Shown piece by piece: positions 45,962 to 55,318 of a DNA stretch of 64,000 nt. The position numbers and the translations under genes are program-made. Each line of letters opens with the position of its first letter. Within the stretch, counting starts at the first letter, position 1. Source of the DNA: Chitinophagaceae bacterium (GTDB taxonomy: Bacteria > Bacteroidota > Bacteroidia > Chitinophagales > Chitinophagaceae); NCBI GenBank assembly GCA_023957155.1, contig JAMLHK010000011.1:113501-177500 (forward strand), in the 5' to 3' direction. The notes under the pieces are model-generated. The model worked only from the letters and a program-made list of their open reading frames with translations. It was not told where the DNA came from and ran no database searches.

Positions 45962-47284
45962 ATGAAAAAAATATATTTTCTCTCCGTTTTCTTTTCCTTC
46001 TTCTATACCGCATGGTCGCAGGATGATGTATATCCCGCAAAAGAATATAAGGGGGTACTGTATATTACCAATGGTACGGTGCATGTTGGAGATGGCCGGG
46101 TGCTGGATAATGCCACTATTAAAGTGAATGAGGGAAAGATTGTGCAGGTGGGAACCGGTATTTCCGTGCCGCAGCATGACGGGCAGGTAAAGGTGGTGGA
46201 TGCCATAGGAAAGCAGGTATACCCGGGGCTTATTCTCCCCCAGTCTGATCTTGGGTTAAAAGAAATTTCCGGTAGTGTGCGGGGGTCCAATGATTTCCGT
46301 GAGCTGGGTGATTACAACCCGAATATCCGGTCTGTTGTTGCCTACAACCCGGCCTCTATGATGGTTAATGTCCTGAAAGCCAATGGTATTTTATTGGCCG
46401 CTGTGGTACCGCAGGGTGGAACCCTCAGCGGTTCTTCTTCCGTAGTGCAACTGGATGCATGGAACTGGGAAGATGCTGCCTACAAAACGGATAACGGTAT
46501 TCATCTTCGTCTTCCTTCTTTTCATCCATCGCGCCGTTCTTTCTTTATAGAAACGGCACAGTCCGATCGGGAAGAGGCAACCCGCCGGGCGTTGGGAAAA
46601 GTAGAAGAGATCAAAAGTTTTTTCAGGGAGGCGAAGGCATATCTGCAGGAAACATCGCGTACGGCTCCTAATCTTAAGCTGGAGGCAGTAAAAGGACTGT
46701 TTAACAAGAGCCAGAAGCTATACGTACACGCCGGCGAGGTAAAACAAATGCTGCTGGCAATTGATTTTGTAAAAGAGTTTGGCTTTGATGTTGTTATTGT
46801 GGGTGGTGAGGCAAGCTGGCAAATAGCTCCTTTACTTAAATCCGTTAATATACCGGTGATATTAAACGCGCTGCACCGTCTGCCGGCTACGGAAGACGAG
46901 GATTATGATCAGCCTTTTAAAACATCAGCTATTTTGCAGCAGGCAGGCGTTTTATTTGCCCTGAATGATGATGCCAATAACACCCGTTACCGTAACCTGG
47001 CTTTTAATGCCGGCACGGCGGTCCGGTACGGACTTACCAAAGAGGAAGCCCTTAGCGCCATAACACTTAATGCGGCCAAAATTTTAGGTATTGACTCCCG
47101 GACGGGTTCTATTGAAGCCGGTAAAGATGCGAATATCATTATTAGCGAAGGGGATGTATTGGATATGCGCACCAGTATAATAAAGCATGCTTTTATACAG
47201 GGGCGGGAGGTAAATCTTGCCAGTAAACAAACCCAGTTGTATGAACGGTATATGGATAAGTATGGATTAAAACAGAAACAGTGA
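45962..47284 (+). CDS. Secreted amidohydrolase-like protein lacking the HxH site
   Basis: 440 residues with signal peptide (FFSFFYTAWSQ). The beta-sandwich and TIM-barrel pattern (GTVHVGDGRVLDNATIKV, GKQVYPGLILPQSDLGL, ALSAITLNAAKILGIDSRTG, GKDANIII) match amidohydrolases, but the normal PGLIDxHxH is PGLILPQSD, without metal His. It may be a non-catalytic partner of the upstream 1006-residue protein. It ends 13 bases before the SanA-like gene. Confidence 0.8.
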   Translation: MKKIYFLSVFFSFFYTAWSQDDVYPAKEYKGVLYITNGTVHVGDGRVLDNATIKVNEGKIVQVGTGISVPQHDGQVKVVDAIGKQVYPGLILPQSDLGLKEISGSVRGSNDFRELGDYNPNIRSVVAYNPASMMVNVLKANGILLAAVVPQGGTLSGSSSVVQLDAWNWEDAAYKTDNGIHLRLPSFHPSRRSFFIETAQSDREEATRRALGKVEEIKSFFREAKAYLQETSRTAPNLKLEAVKGLFNKSQKLYVHAGEVKQMLLAIDFVKEFGFDVVIVGGEASWQIAPLLKSVNIPVILNALHRLPATEDEDYDQPFKTSAILQQAGVLFALNDDANNTRYRNLAFNAGTAVRYGLTKEEALSAITLNAAKILGIDSRTGSIEAGKDANIIISEGDVLDMRTSIIKHAFIQGREVNLASKQTQLYERYMDKYGLKQKQ

Positions 47285-47297
47285 ACGAGGTATTCCG

Positions 47298-47939
47298 ATG
47301 CGAATAGTTAAGATTATATTATACGCTTTATTAACCCTCCTGCTCACGGTGCTGCTGGTTATTTATTTTTGTGACCGGGCGGTTACTCATGCAGCTAACG
47401 GGAAATTGTATTCCGCTATAGAGGAGATACCTTATAATAAAACCGGTTTACTTCCGGGTACGTCAAAATACCTTGGAGCGGGAGTTCTGAATCCTTATTA
47501 TGTTAATCGCCTCGAAGCTGCAGTACGCCTGCTGAAAGCGGGAAAGATCACTTATATCATCATCAGCGGAGATAACAGCAGTATCTATTATAATGAACCG
47601 GCCATGATGAGGGCTGACCTGTTAAAAGCGGGCATTGATTCCTCCTGTATCTTTTCCGACTATGCCGGCTTCCGTACTTTTGATTCCGTAGTTCGGCTTA
47701 AAGCCATTTTTAGCCAGGATTCCGTAACGGTAATTTCCCAGCCGTTTCAAAATGAAAGGGCAATTTATATCGCTTCACGGGAAGGAATCGCTGCTATTGG
47801 CTTTAACGCCCGGGATGTAGATACGCCCGGTAGTTTTAAGGTGCAGGCGCGTGAAAAGCTGGCAAGGGTTAAGGTATTCCTGGATTATTTCCTGGGCACG
47901 AAACCCAGGTATCTTGGTGAAAAGATCCTGATACCCTGA
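47298..47939 (+). CDS. SanA/YdcF-like (DUF218) membrane-anchored protein
   Basis: 213 residues: one N-terminal transmembrane helix (IILYALLTLLLTVLLVIYF) and a DUF218 domain (RLEAAVRLLKAGKITYIIIS, GDNSSIYYNEPAMMRADLLK, VTVISQPFQNERAIYIASRE). The family includes SanA, linked to envelope barrier function and vancomycin sensitivity in enterobacteria. It probably belongs to the preceding amidohydrolase transcript. Confidence 0.8.
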   Translation: MRIVKIILYALLTLLLTVLLVIYFCDRAVTHAANGKLYSAIEEIPYNKTGLLPGTSKYLGAGVLNPYYVNRLEAAVRLLKAGKITYIIISGDNSSIYYNEPAMMRADLLKAGIDSSCIFSDYAGFRTFDSVVRLKAIFSQDSVTVISQPFQNERAIYIASREGIAAIGFNARDVDTPGSFKVQAREKLARVKVFLDYFLGTKPRYLGEKILIP

Positions 47940-47960
47940 AATTATAATTTGTAAGCGCTA

Positions 47961-48458
47961 ATGAAAATAAGACAAGCAGATAAGCATACTGATTATAGTA
48001 AAGTCTGGGAGATTTTTAAAGCCGTAATCGCTACAGGCGACACTTATGTATTTGACCCGGATACGCCGAAAGAAAGCTTAGCCCGGAATTGGTTCGCGGA
48101 CTATATGGATACTTTTGTTGCCGAAGATGAAAGCGGAGCCATAGTGGGGACCTACATTATCAAGCCCAACCAGGTTGACCTGGGCAGTCATATTGCCAAT
48201 TGCAGCTATATGGTCAATCCCGCGTATCACGGAAGAGGAACAGGGAAGCTGTTATGCGAGCACTCCATTTCTTTTGCTAAAGAAAAAGGCTATACAGGTA
48301 TTCAGTTTAACATTGTAGTAAGTACCAATGAGGCAGCGGTTAAGCTCTGGCAGAAGTTCGGATTTGAAATCATCGGAACAACACCCAAAGGGTTCCGCCA
48401 CAAAGAACTTGGATTGGTGGATACCTATATCATGTTTAAAGATTTACAAACCAATTAG
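47961..48458 (+). CDS. GNAT-family N-acetyltransferase
   Basis: 165 residues with the GNAT pattern: an N-terminal strand MKIRQADKHTDY, GTYIIKPNQ, the acetyl-CoA loop NPAYHGRGTGKLLCEHSISF (R-G-x-G-K-x-L) and the C-terminal NEAAVKLWQKFGFEIIGT. Substrate unknown; phosphinothricin/amino-acid acetyltransferase-like members look similar. The 163 bases after it, before hsdR, hold no supported gene. Confidence 0.88.
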   Translation: MKIRQADKHTDYSKVWEIFKAVIATGDTYVFDPDTPKESLARNWFADYMDTFVAEDESGAIVGTYIIKPNQVDLGSHIANCSYMVNPAYHGRGTGKLLCEHSISFAKEKGYTGIQFNIVVSTNEAAVKLWQKFGFEIIGTTPKGFRHKELGLVDTYIMFKDLQTN

Positions 48459-48621
48459 CCGTACAACCAGCGGAAAACAATGGAAAACAAATTCAAGTTA
48501 CCAACGCACAGCCTACCCGATCCGGCAAACGAAACGCTGCTCAACCGCTCCGTAAACATCAGCAAATCACAACATTCAGCAGACATTTTCGTATTTTGCC
48601 GAACTGTTTTGAGAAAATTAA

Positions 48622-51018
48622 ATGACCGACAAGAAAAATTTATCTGAAAGGGACATTTGCACCAAGTTTATCACTCCTGCTTTGGAAACAAGCGGGTGGG
48701 ACAAACTTACTCAGGTATTGGAGGAAGTCAGTTTTACAGATGGAAAGATTTATGTAAAAGGAAAGATGACCGCAAGAGGAACAAGAAAACGGGCAGACTA
48801 TATTCTTTACTACAAGCCAAATATCCCCATCGCAATAATTGAAGCCAAAGACAACAACCATTCGGTAAGAGCGGGTATTCAGCAGGCATTGGATTACGCT
48901 ACAATTCTTGACATCCCTTGCGTGTTCAGTAGCAATGGTGACGGGTTCTTATTTCATGATAGAACAGCATCGGGACAAAACCTTGAAACCGAAATTGGCT
49001 TAGACCAATTTCCATCACCAGAACAACTTTGGGAAAAATACAAACGCTACAAAGGCATTACAACCACAGACGCAGAAAAGGTTGTTTCGCAGGATTATTA
49101 TTTTGACGGAACCGGAAGAAAACCGAGATACTATCAGCAAATAGCCGTCAACAGAACCGTTGAAGCCATAGCTAACGGTCAAAACAGGATTTTACTGGTA
49201 ATGGCAACAGGCACAGGGAAAACTTACACCGCATTTCAAATCATTCACCGGCTTTGGAAAAGCGGCGCAAAAAAGCGGATACTTTTTCTTGCCGATCGCA
49301 ACGCTTTGATTGACCAGACAAGACGTGGCGATTTCAAACATTTTAAGGATAAAATGACGGTGGTAAAACATCGTATGGTTGACAAGAGCTATGAAATCTA
49401 TCTGGCATTGTACCAGGGTTTGGCGGGCAACGAAGAAGAAAAAAATATCTATAAACAATTTTCGCCGGGGTTTTTTGATTTGATAGTAGTAGATGAGTGC
49501 CACAGGGGAAGCGCAAGGGAGGATAGCAGTTGGAGGGAAATTCTTACCTATTTTAAAGCTGCCACACAAATTGGTTTGACCGCAACGCCAAGAGAAACAG
49601 ACACTATCAGTAATACAGAATATTTCAATGAACCTATTTATACTTATTCGCTCAAACAAGGAATTGATGATGGTTTCTTAGCCCCTTACAGAGTTATCAG
49701 GATCGGGCTGAATATTGACCTGGAAGGCTGGCGGCCCGAAAGCGGCAAGTTAGATAAATACGGCAACCCCATTGAAGATAGAATATACAATCGCCGGGAT
49801 TTTGAAAAGACTGTAGTAATTGATGAACGTACCGACACAGTTGCAAAAAAAATTACGGAGTTTCTCAAAGGGTATGACCGTTATGCAAAAACAATTGTGT
49901 TTTGTGCAGACATTGACCATGCTGAAAGAATGCGTTCTGCACTGCAACGGCACAATGCAGATATAGCAGCCGGCAACCACAAATATATAATGCAGATTAC
50001 AGGCGATAATGATGAAGGTAAAAGAGAGTTGGACAATTTCATCAATCCCGAAGAAAAAATTCCGGTTATTGCAACGACGTCAGAGCTGATGACAACCGGT
50101 GTAGATGCCCAAACCTGTAAAGTGATTGTGCTGGACAGCAATATTAATTCCATGACCAAGTTCAAGCAAATTATCGGGCGGGGAACAAGGATAAATGAAG
50201 AATACGGAAAACTTTACTTTACCATTCTTGATTTCAGGAACGCTACCGATTTGTTTGCCGACAGGGACTTTGACGGCGACCCGATCAGGATTAAACCGGT
50301 AACAGAGGAAACAGATTTAGGAGAAGTTGTAGAGGAAGAAGAAAACGACAATACCGCAATCATTGATGAAGAAAGCGGAGAGGAAATTAAGATGGAGCCA
50401 CCATCAATACGATACCCCGGATATGATTTACCGGAAACAACGGCCAGTGAACCCAGGCAAAAGATTTATGTAAACGGAGTGGATGTTTCTGTTTTGATAA
50501 GCCGTGAACTTTACTTTGACCACAACGGCAGGCCTATAACCGTAAGTTTGAAAGACTACACCAAAGAAATTATTAAAGGACAGTTTGCTTCCTTAGATGA
50601 CTTCATGAATAAGTGGAAAAATTCAGACCGCAAGGAAGCCATCACTGCCGAATTAATGGAGCAAGGTGTAATGGTAGAAGCCTTATATGAAGCGGTGGAC
50701 AAGCAGGTTGATTTATTCGATTTGATCTGCCACGTGGCGTATGACCAGCCACCGCTTACCCGGAAAGAAAGAGCCAATAATGTGAAGAAGCGAAACTATT
50801 TTACAAAGTATGGCGAACAGGCAAAAAAAGTGTTGGAAGCATTGCTGGATAAATATGCTGATGAAGGAATTGAGAATATTGAAAGTATGGAAGTGCTGAA
50901 AGTAAAACCGCTTACCGACTACGGCTCGCCGGTGGAAATCATCAAAGAATTTGGCAGCAAAGACAATTATCTTGCAGCAGTAAAAGAGTTAGAAAACGAA
51001 TTGTACAGAACAGCATAA
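48622..51018 (+). CDS. hsdR: Type I restriction enzyme subunit R (HsdR)
   Basis: 798 residues. The N-terminal PD-(D/E)XK nuclease has D59 (RADYILYY) and E74-A-K76 (IAIIEAKD). Helicase motifs: Walker A MATGTGKTYTAF (about 194-205), DECH at about 290, GLTATPRE and QIIGRGTRINEEYGK (motif VI). An EcoEI-type C-terminal domain follows. HsdR translocates and cleaves DNA with unmodified sites, in complex with HsdM and HsdS. A TATTTTGC box lies about 30 bases upstream. First gene of a five-gene operon; the next starts after 2 bases. Confidence 0.93.
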   Translation: MTDKKNLSERDICTKFITPALETSGWDKLTQVLEEVSFTDGKIYVKGKMTARGTRKRADYILYYKPNIPIAIIEAKDNNHSVRAGIQQALDYATILDIPCVFSSNGDGFLFHDRTASGQNLETEIGLDQFPSPEQLWEKYKRYKGITTTDAEKVVSQDYYFDGTGRKPRYYQQIAVNRTVEAIANGQNRILLVMATGTGKTYTAFQIIHRLWKSGAKKRILFLADRNALIDQTRRGDFKHFKDKMTVVKHRMVDKSYEIYLALYQGLAGNEEEKNIYKQFSPGFFDLIVVDECHRGSAREDSSWREILTYFKAATQIGLTATPRETDTISNTEYFNEPIYTYSLKQGIDDGFLAPYRVIRIGLNIDLEGWRPESGKLDKYGNPIEDRIYNRRDFEKTVVIDERTDTVAKKITEFLKGYDRYAKTIVFCADIDHAERMRSALQRHNADIAAGNHKYIMQITGDNDEGKRELDNFINPEEKIPVIATTSELMTTGVDAQTCKVIVLDSNINSMTKFKQIIGRGTRINEEYGKLYFTILDFRNATDLFADRDFDGDPIRIKPVTEETDLGEVVEEEENDNTAIIDEESGEEIKMEPPSIRYPGYDLPETTASEPRQKIYVNGVDVSVLISRELYFDHNGRPITVSLKDYTKEIIKGQFASLDDFMNKWKNSDRKEAITAELMEQGVMVEALYEAVDKQVDLFDLICHVAYDQPPLTRKERANNVKKRNYFTKYGEQAKKVLEALLDKYADEGIENIESMEVLKVKPLTDYGSPVEIIKEFGSKDNYLAAVKELENELYRTA

Positions 51019-51020
51019 CC

Positions 51021-52094
51021 ATGAAATCGGCAAAGAGCAGCATATATACAGATATTACACTCATCCTGGAGCAGGCAAGAGGCAATGCCGTAAGGGCGGT
51101 AAATTTTTCCATGGTTATTGCTTACTGGCAAATTGGTAAACGCATTGTGCAGGAAGAACAGGGAGGAAAGGGAAGAGCAATATATGGACAATCCGTATTA
51201 AAAAATTTATCTACAAAACTTACAAAGAACTTTGGTAATGGGTTTTCTGTACAAAATTTGGAAAATTTCAGAAAATTTTACCTCTTATTTCCTGTCGAAT
51301 TAAAATCCTACGCACTGCGTAGGAAATCCGGGAATGATAACGGCAGTTCAATTCATCACGTGCTGCGTACTGAATTAAGCTGGACACATTACCGCCTGCT
51401 CATCCGGGTAGAAAATGAAGATGCCCGCAATTATTACATGAACGAAGCCGCTGAACAAAACTGGAGCACCCGTACCCTGGAACGACAAATCAATTCTCTG
51501 TATTTTGAACGGATTTTATCCTCTAAAAATAAAAAGGCGCTTATTGCCAAAACAAAAAAAGAGGCAGACCGGGATAAGCCTGCCATACTCGATTTTGTAA
51601 AAGACCCCTATGTGCTGGAGTTTTTGCAGCTAAAGCCCAATGCCACGCTGTACGAAAAAAAACTGGAAACGGAATTGCTCAATAAACTGCAGTTGTTTTT
51701 GCTGGAATTAGGCAAAGGCTTTTCATTTGTAGCAAGGCAGCAGCGCATTGCTGCAGAAGGCGACGATTTTTACATTGACCTCGTCTTTTACAATTATATT
51801 TTAAAATGTTTTGTACTGCTCGATCTAAAAGTAGGAAAGCTTACCCACCAGGATATAGGCCAAATGGATTTATATGTACGTTACTACGAAGACCGGCTAA
51901 GGCAAAAAGGCGATAACCCCGCCATAGGCATCATACTCTGCACCGAAAAAAACGAAACGGTGGTCAAGTACTCTGTTCTGAAGGAAAGCACCCAATTATT
52001 TGCATCCAAATACAAACTATACCTACCCACGGAAAAAGAATTGATTAAAGAACTGAAAGCAGAACTGGAACAAATAAGAAGAAGCAAACAATAG
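51021..52094 (+). CDS. DUF1016/YhcG-type PD-(D/E)XK nuclease
   Basis: 357 residues. The N-terminal DUF1016 part (about 15-170) contains MVIAYWQIGKRIVQEEQGGK, given as VIAYWQIGKRIV, and ELSWTHYRLLIRVEN; the C-terminal PD-(D/E)XK domain (about 190-345) has FYIDLVFYN (Asp about 254) and LLDLKVGKLTHQDIGQMDLY with the D-L-K catalytic pair. Such proteins are common beside type I R-M genes, but their role there is not settled. It sits between hsdR (2-base gap) and hsdM (29-base gap), so it belongs to the operon and is a candidate second effector. Confidence 0.88.
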   Translation: MKSAKSSIYTDITLILEQARGNAVRAVNFSMVIAYWQIGKRIVQEEQGGKGRAIYGQSVLKNLSTKLTKNFGNGFSVQNLENFRKFYLLFPVELKSYALRRKSGNDNGSSIHHVLRTELSWTHYRLLIRVENEDARNYYMNEAAEQNWSTRTLERQINSLYFERILSSKNKKALIAKTKKEADRDKPAILDFVKDPYVLEFLQLKPNATLYEKKLETELLNKLQLFLLELGKGFSFVARQQRIAAEGDDFYIDLVFYNYILKCFVLLDLKVGKLTHQDIGQMDLYVRYYEDRLRQKGDNPAIGIILCTEKNETVVKYSVLKESTQLFASKYKLYLPTEKELIKELKAELEQIRRSKQ

Positions 52095-52123
52095 AAAAAT
52101 AAAAAACGCTATAAAGAACAAGA

Positions 52124-53596
52124 ATGAGTAACATTTCAGGCATATTAAAAAGTATTCGCGACATCATGTGGCAGGACACCGGGCTCAACGGAGATGCACA
52201 ACGCCTTGAACAACTGGGCTGGATGCTTTTCCTTAAAATATTTTCCGACAAAGATCTGGAACTGGAACTGATGGACAGCAAATACAAATCTCCCATTCCC
52301 AAACAGTTTCAATGGATAAGGCAAAAAGGCAACTGGGCCGGCGATGATGAAGGCATTACCGGGGAAGAACTGCAAAAGTTTGTTGACAATCATTTGTTCC
52401 CCGCTTTACGGAACATCAATCCCGCACCTGGCGGGACCGGCAACCTGTCTGCCGGACAGGCAGGCCGCCGGGCATTGATAGTGAGAGAAGTATTTGAAGG
52501 CAACAACAACTACATGAAAAGCGGCATCAACATCCGCAAGGTGTTGAATAAGCTGAACGAAATTGATTTTAACATTGCCAAAGACCGCCATGCTTTTGGA
52601 GAGCTGTACGAAACCATGCTGAAAGAACTACAGAGCGCAGGCAAAAGCGGGGAGTTTTATACCCCCAGGGCTATTACACAATTCATTACAGATATTATTA
52701 ACCCGCAGCAGGGAGAAAAAATATTAGACCCTGCCTGTGGCACCGGCGGCTTTCTTACCTGCGCCATTGAGCACTTAAAAAAGAAAGCCAATAATGTAGC
52801 CGCATTAAAAGCGTTGCAGGATAATGTAATTGGCTGGGAATACAAACCGCTGCCGTATTTATTAGCTACCACCAATTTGATACTGCACGATATTGAAGTA
52901 CCCAATATTCGTTTTGGCGATGCGCTTGACCAGCCATTGAGCAACTACACCGAAAAAAACAGGGTGAATGTAATTATTGCCAACCCGCCGTTTGGCGGCA
53001 TTGTGGCCAATAACAATGAAAATAATTTTCCGCAAGCCTACCGCACCAAAGAAAGCGCCGATTTGTTTTTGATACTGATGATACATTTATTGAAACACGG
53101 CGGCAGGGCAGGCATTGTATTGCCCGATGGAAGCCTTACCGGCGATGGCGTAAAGCAAAGGGTGAGGGAGCGGTTGCTTACCGAGTGCAACCTGCATACC
53201 ATTATCCGGTTGCCTAATTCTGTTTTTAAACCTTATGCAACGGTAGCCACCAATTTGTTGTTTTTTGAAAAAGGAAAATCCACTAAAGATGTTTGGTATT
53301 ACCAGCACAAATATCCAGAAGGTGTAAAATCTTATTCAAAAACCAATTCGCTAAAATTGGAAGAACTCGACCCAATAAAAACATGGTGGAAGAAAAGAAC
53401 GGAAAGCGAAGTGAGTTGGAAAGTTACTATTGATGCTATTATTGAAAGGGGCTATGATTTGGATATTAAAAATCCCAATTCAGTAGTAGAAGAAAGCGAA
53501 GAAACCTCTAATGAAATACTTTTCAGAATTGATGTTGAGCAAAACAAAATACATGATTTGGTGGGCAAACTGAAAAAACTATTGGCAACGGAATGA
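52124..53596 (+). CDS. hsdM: Type I DNA methyltransferase subunit M (HsdM)
   Basis: 490 residues. N-terminal helical HsdM_N domain (about 1-150), then the N6-adenine methyltransferase with the SAM motif LDPACGTGGFLTCAIE (about 200) and catalytic NPPFGG (about 286-291). A G/A/R-rich insert at about residues 101-117 (PGGTGNLSAGQAGRR) is encoded by a palindromic element and is unusual for the family, though the frame is kept. The stop overlaps the hsdS start by ATGA. Confidence 0.94.
   Translation: MSNISGILKSIRDIMWQDTGLNGDAQRLEQLGWMLFLKIFSDKDLELELMDSKYKSPIPKQFQWIRQKGNWAGDDEGITGEELQKFVDNHLFPALRNINPAPGGTGNLSAGQAGRRALIVREVFEGNNNYMKSGINIRKVLNKLNEIDFNIAKDRHAFGELYETMLKELQSAGKSGEFYTPRAITQFITDIINPQQGEKILDPACGTGGFLTCAIEHLKKKANNVAALKALQDNVIGWEYKPLPYLLATTNLILHDIEVPNIRFGDALDQPLSNYTEKNRVNVIIANPPFGGIVANNNENNFPQAYRTKESADLFLILMIHLLKHGGRAGIVLPDGSLTGDGVKQRVRERLLTECNLHTIIRLPNSVFKPYATVATNLLFFEKGKSTKDVWYYQHKYPEGVKSYSKTNSLKLEELDPIKTWWKKRTESEVSWKVTIDAIIERGYDLDIKNPNSVVEESEETSNEILFRIDVEQNKIHDLVGKLKKLLATE
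52444..52464. repeat. Palindromic element inserted in frame within hsdM
   Basis: CCTGTCTGCC followed by GGACAGGCAGG forms an imperfect inverted repeat, inside a GC-rich insert of about 40 bases (roughly 52426-52470). Short palindromes of this CCTGCCTGCCGGCAGGCAGG type are known interspersed repeats in several Bacteroidota and other genomes, and can insert in coding sequence. Here it adds about 15 residues to HsdM between RNINPA and RALIVREVFEG, which would otherwise join as in normal HsdM. Confidence 0.6.
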
Positions 53597-54876
53597 AGTA
53601 TCGGTTAAAAGATTTGTGCAGTATTACCAAAGGCGCTACGGGTATAATGAAAGCCGATGGCGGCAAATATCCGCTGGTGGCATTGGGAGAAGAACGCAAA
53701 CAACACAGCGAATATCAGTTTGATGCTACAGCGGCGATCGTTCCGCTTATCAGCAGCACAGGACACGGACATGCAAGTATGAAACGGGTGCATTATCAGG
53801 AAGGGAAATTTGCTTTGGGAAACATTTTATGTGCCATAATTCCGAATGATGAAAAACAATTGCACCCGAAATACCTACACTTATATTTGCAGCAGTTCAA
53901 AGACAGTTTATTAGTTCCATTGATGAGGGGGGCAGCCAATGTGAGTTTGCCCATGAATAAACTGGCTGATGTAGAAATTGAAGTGTGTGGTTTGGAAAGG
54001 CAGTTGGAGATAATTGGTTTGGAAGGTGAGGTAGCCAAATTGAAAAATGAGTTGGAAGAAAGATTGAATGCACAGGATGGAGATGTAACCAAACTCCGCC
54101 AATCCTTTTTGAGAGAAGCCATGCAGGGCAAATTAGTAAAGCAGGACAAAAGAGACGGACATGCAAAAGACTTATTGGAAAAAATAAAGGCGGAGAAAGC
54201 AAAATCGGGTAAGAAAGAGAAGGAACTTCCCTCTATAAAGCCGGAAGAAGTCCCTTTTGAAATACCGGAAGACTGGGTGTGGTGCAGGTTGGGAGACACC
54301 GGAATTTTAAAAAGAGGAAAATCTAAACATAGACCAAGAAATGATACCCGACTTTTTGATGGAGGGAAATATCCATTTATACAAACTGGTGATGTTTCGA
54401 AGGCAAAGAACAAAAAAGGTTTAATTACAACAATTAATGGATACTATAACGACTTTGGCTTGGCACAAAGTGAAGTTCAACCTAAAGGAACATTGTGTAT
54501 AACCATTGCTGCGAATATTGCAGAATGCGGCTTTTTAGATTTTGACGCTTGTGTTCCAGATAGCATTGTTTGTTTTGGAGCGATTGAAAAAGTTATAGAG
54601 GTTTATATTTATCATTATTTAAAATTGGCAAAAGCCGATTTAGAAAGATATGCACCCGCTACTGCTCAAAAGAATATAAATCTTGGAATTTTAAATGATT
54701 TACCAATTCCCCTTCCCCCTCTCTCCGAACAAAACCGCATTGTAAAAAAGTTGGAGCAGCTTATGCAGCTATGTGATGAATTGCAGGCAAGCATACAGCA
54801 AAGCCGGGAGCAGAATGAAATGTTGTTGCAGCAGGTATTGAGGGAGGCGTTGAGGAAAGAGGAAGCGAGAGTATGA
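53593..54876 (+). CDS. hsdS: Type I specificity subunit S (HsdS)
   Basis: 427 residues with two target recognition domains: TRD1 (about 1-135, LKDLCSITKGATGI and YPLVALGEERKQ) and TRD2 (about 225-375, WCRLGDTGILKRGKS and YPFIQTGDVSKAKNKKG). Each is followed by a conserved coiled coil: LEGEVAKLKNELEERL...LRQSFLREAMQGKLV, and LEQLMQLCDELQASIQQ...LLQQVLREAL. The two TRDs set a bipartite recognition sequence that cannot be predicted by eye. Overlaps both hsdM and the HNH-like gene by 4 bases. Confidence 0.92.
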   Translation: MKYRLKDLCSITKGATGIMKADGGKYPLVALGEERKQHSEYQFDATAAIVPLISSTGHGHASMKRVHYQEGKFALGNILCAIIPNDEKQLHPKYLHLYLQQFKDSLLVPLMRGAANVSLPMNKLADVEIEVCGLERQLEIIGLEGEVAKLKNELEERLNAQDGDVTKLRQSFLREAMQGKLVKQDKRDGHAKDLLEKIKAEKAKSGKKEKELPSIKPEEVPFEIPEDWVWCRLGDTGILKRGKSKHRPRNDTRLFDGGKYPFIQTGDVSKAKNKKGLITTINGYYNDFGLAQSEVQPKGTLCITIAANIAECGFLDFDACVPDSIVCFGAIEKVIEVYIYHYLKLAKADLERYAPATAQKNINLGILNDLPIPLPPLSEQNRIVKKLEQLMQLCDELQASIQQSREQNEMLLQQVLREALRKEEARV

Positions 54877-55298
54877 ACAATAAGGAGTATATAAAACAAG
54901 AATTCGAGAGAGTAAAAAAGAACCTTTACAAAGCAGAAAGAAAGGCCTTTGGTTCGGCTGATAAATTGGCTGTTTGGTTTGTTGAACAATTAGAAAGCCA
55001 GAAATTCGCTTGTTTCTATTGTGAAACTTCCATTTTTGACATTAACCAATTGATTGATGCAGGACTTTTAAAAACAAGAGCGGTAAAAGGTAAAGGCAGA
55101 AGAGGTCCTGTTTTAGAAATTGACAAGAATGACGATACCTATGTTCCCGAAAACTGCGTATTATCTTGCTACTACTGCAACAACGACAAAAGCTATATTT
55201 CGTCAAAGGAGGACTACAAGGGCTATTTCGGAAAAAACAGACAGCAATACTTTAGAACTTTGCTTGATAAGTTGAATAAGGCTTCTCAAAAATCTTAA
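54873..55298 (+). CDS. Small HNH-like nuclease coupled to hsdS
   Basis: 141 residues. Cys pairs C47-F-Y-C50 and C99-Y-Y-C102 form a zinc site; between them EIDKNDDTYVPENCVLSCYY, given as EIDKND and NCVLSCYYCNNDKS, matches HNH/McrA-type nucleases of the LEIxRxxxxxxYxxxNCVLxCxxCNNAK group. The N-terminal 45 residues are charged helix. The start overlaps the hsdS stop (ATGA), so it is translationally coupled and an intended member of the R-M operon. Activity is inferred; the canonical His is not evident, so it might be a DNA-binding remnant. Confidence 0.75.
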   Translation: MNNKEYIKQEFERVKKNLYKAERKAFGSADKLAVWFVEQLESQKFACFYCETSIFDINQLIDAGLLKTRAVKGKGRRGPVLEIDKNDDTYVPENCVLSCYYCNNDKSYISSKEDYKGYFGKNRQQYFRTLLDKLNKASQKS

Positions 55299-55318
55299 CT
55301 TGCTCCGGTAATTATTGG

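Noticed and set aside
53796-54413. 205-codon antisense open frame over hsdS
   Set aside because: Phe/Ser/Leu-rich shadow of the hsdS coding strand; the operon structure supports hsdS.
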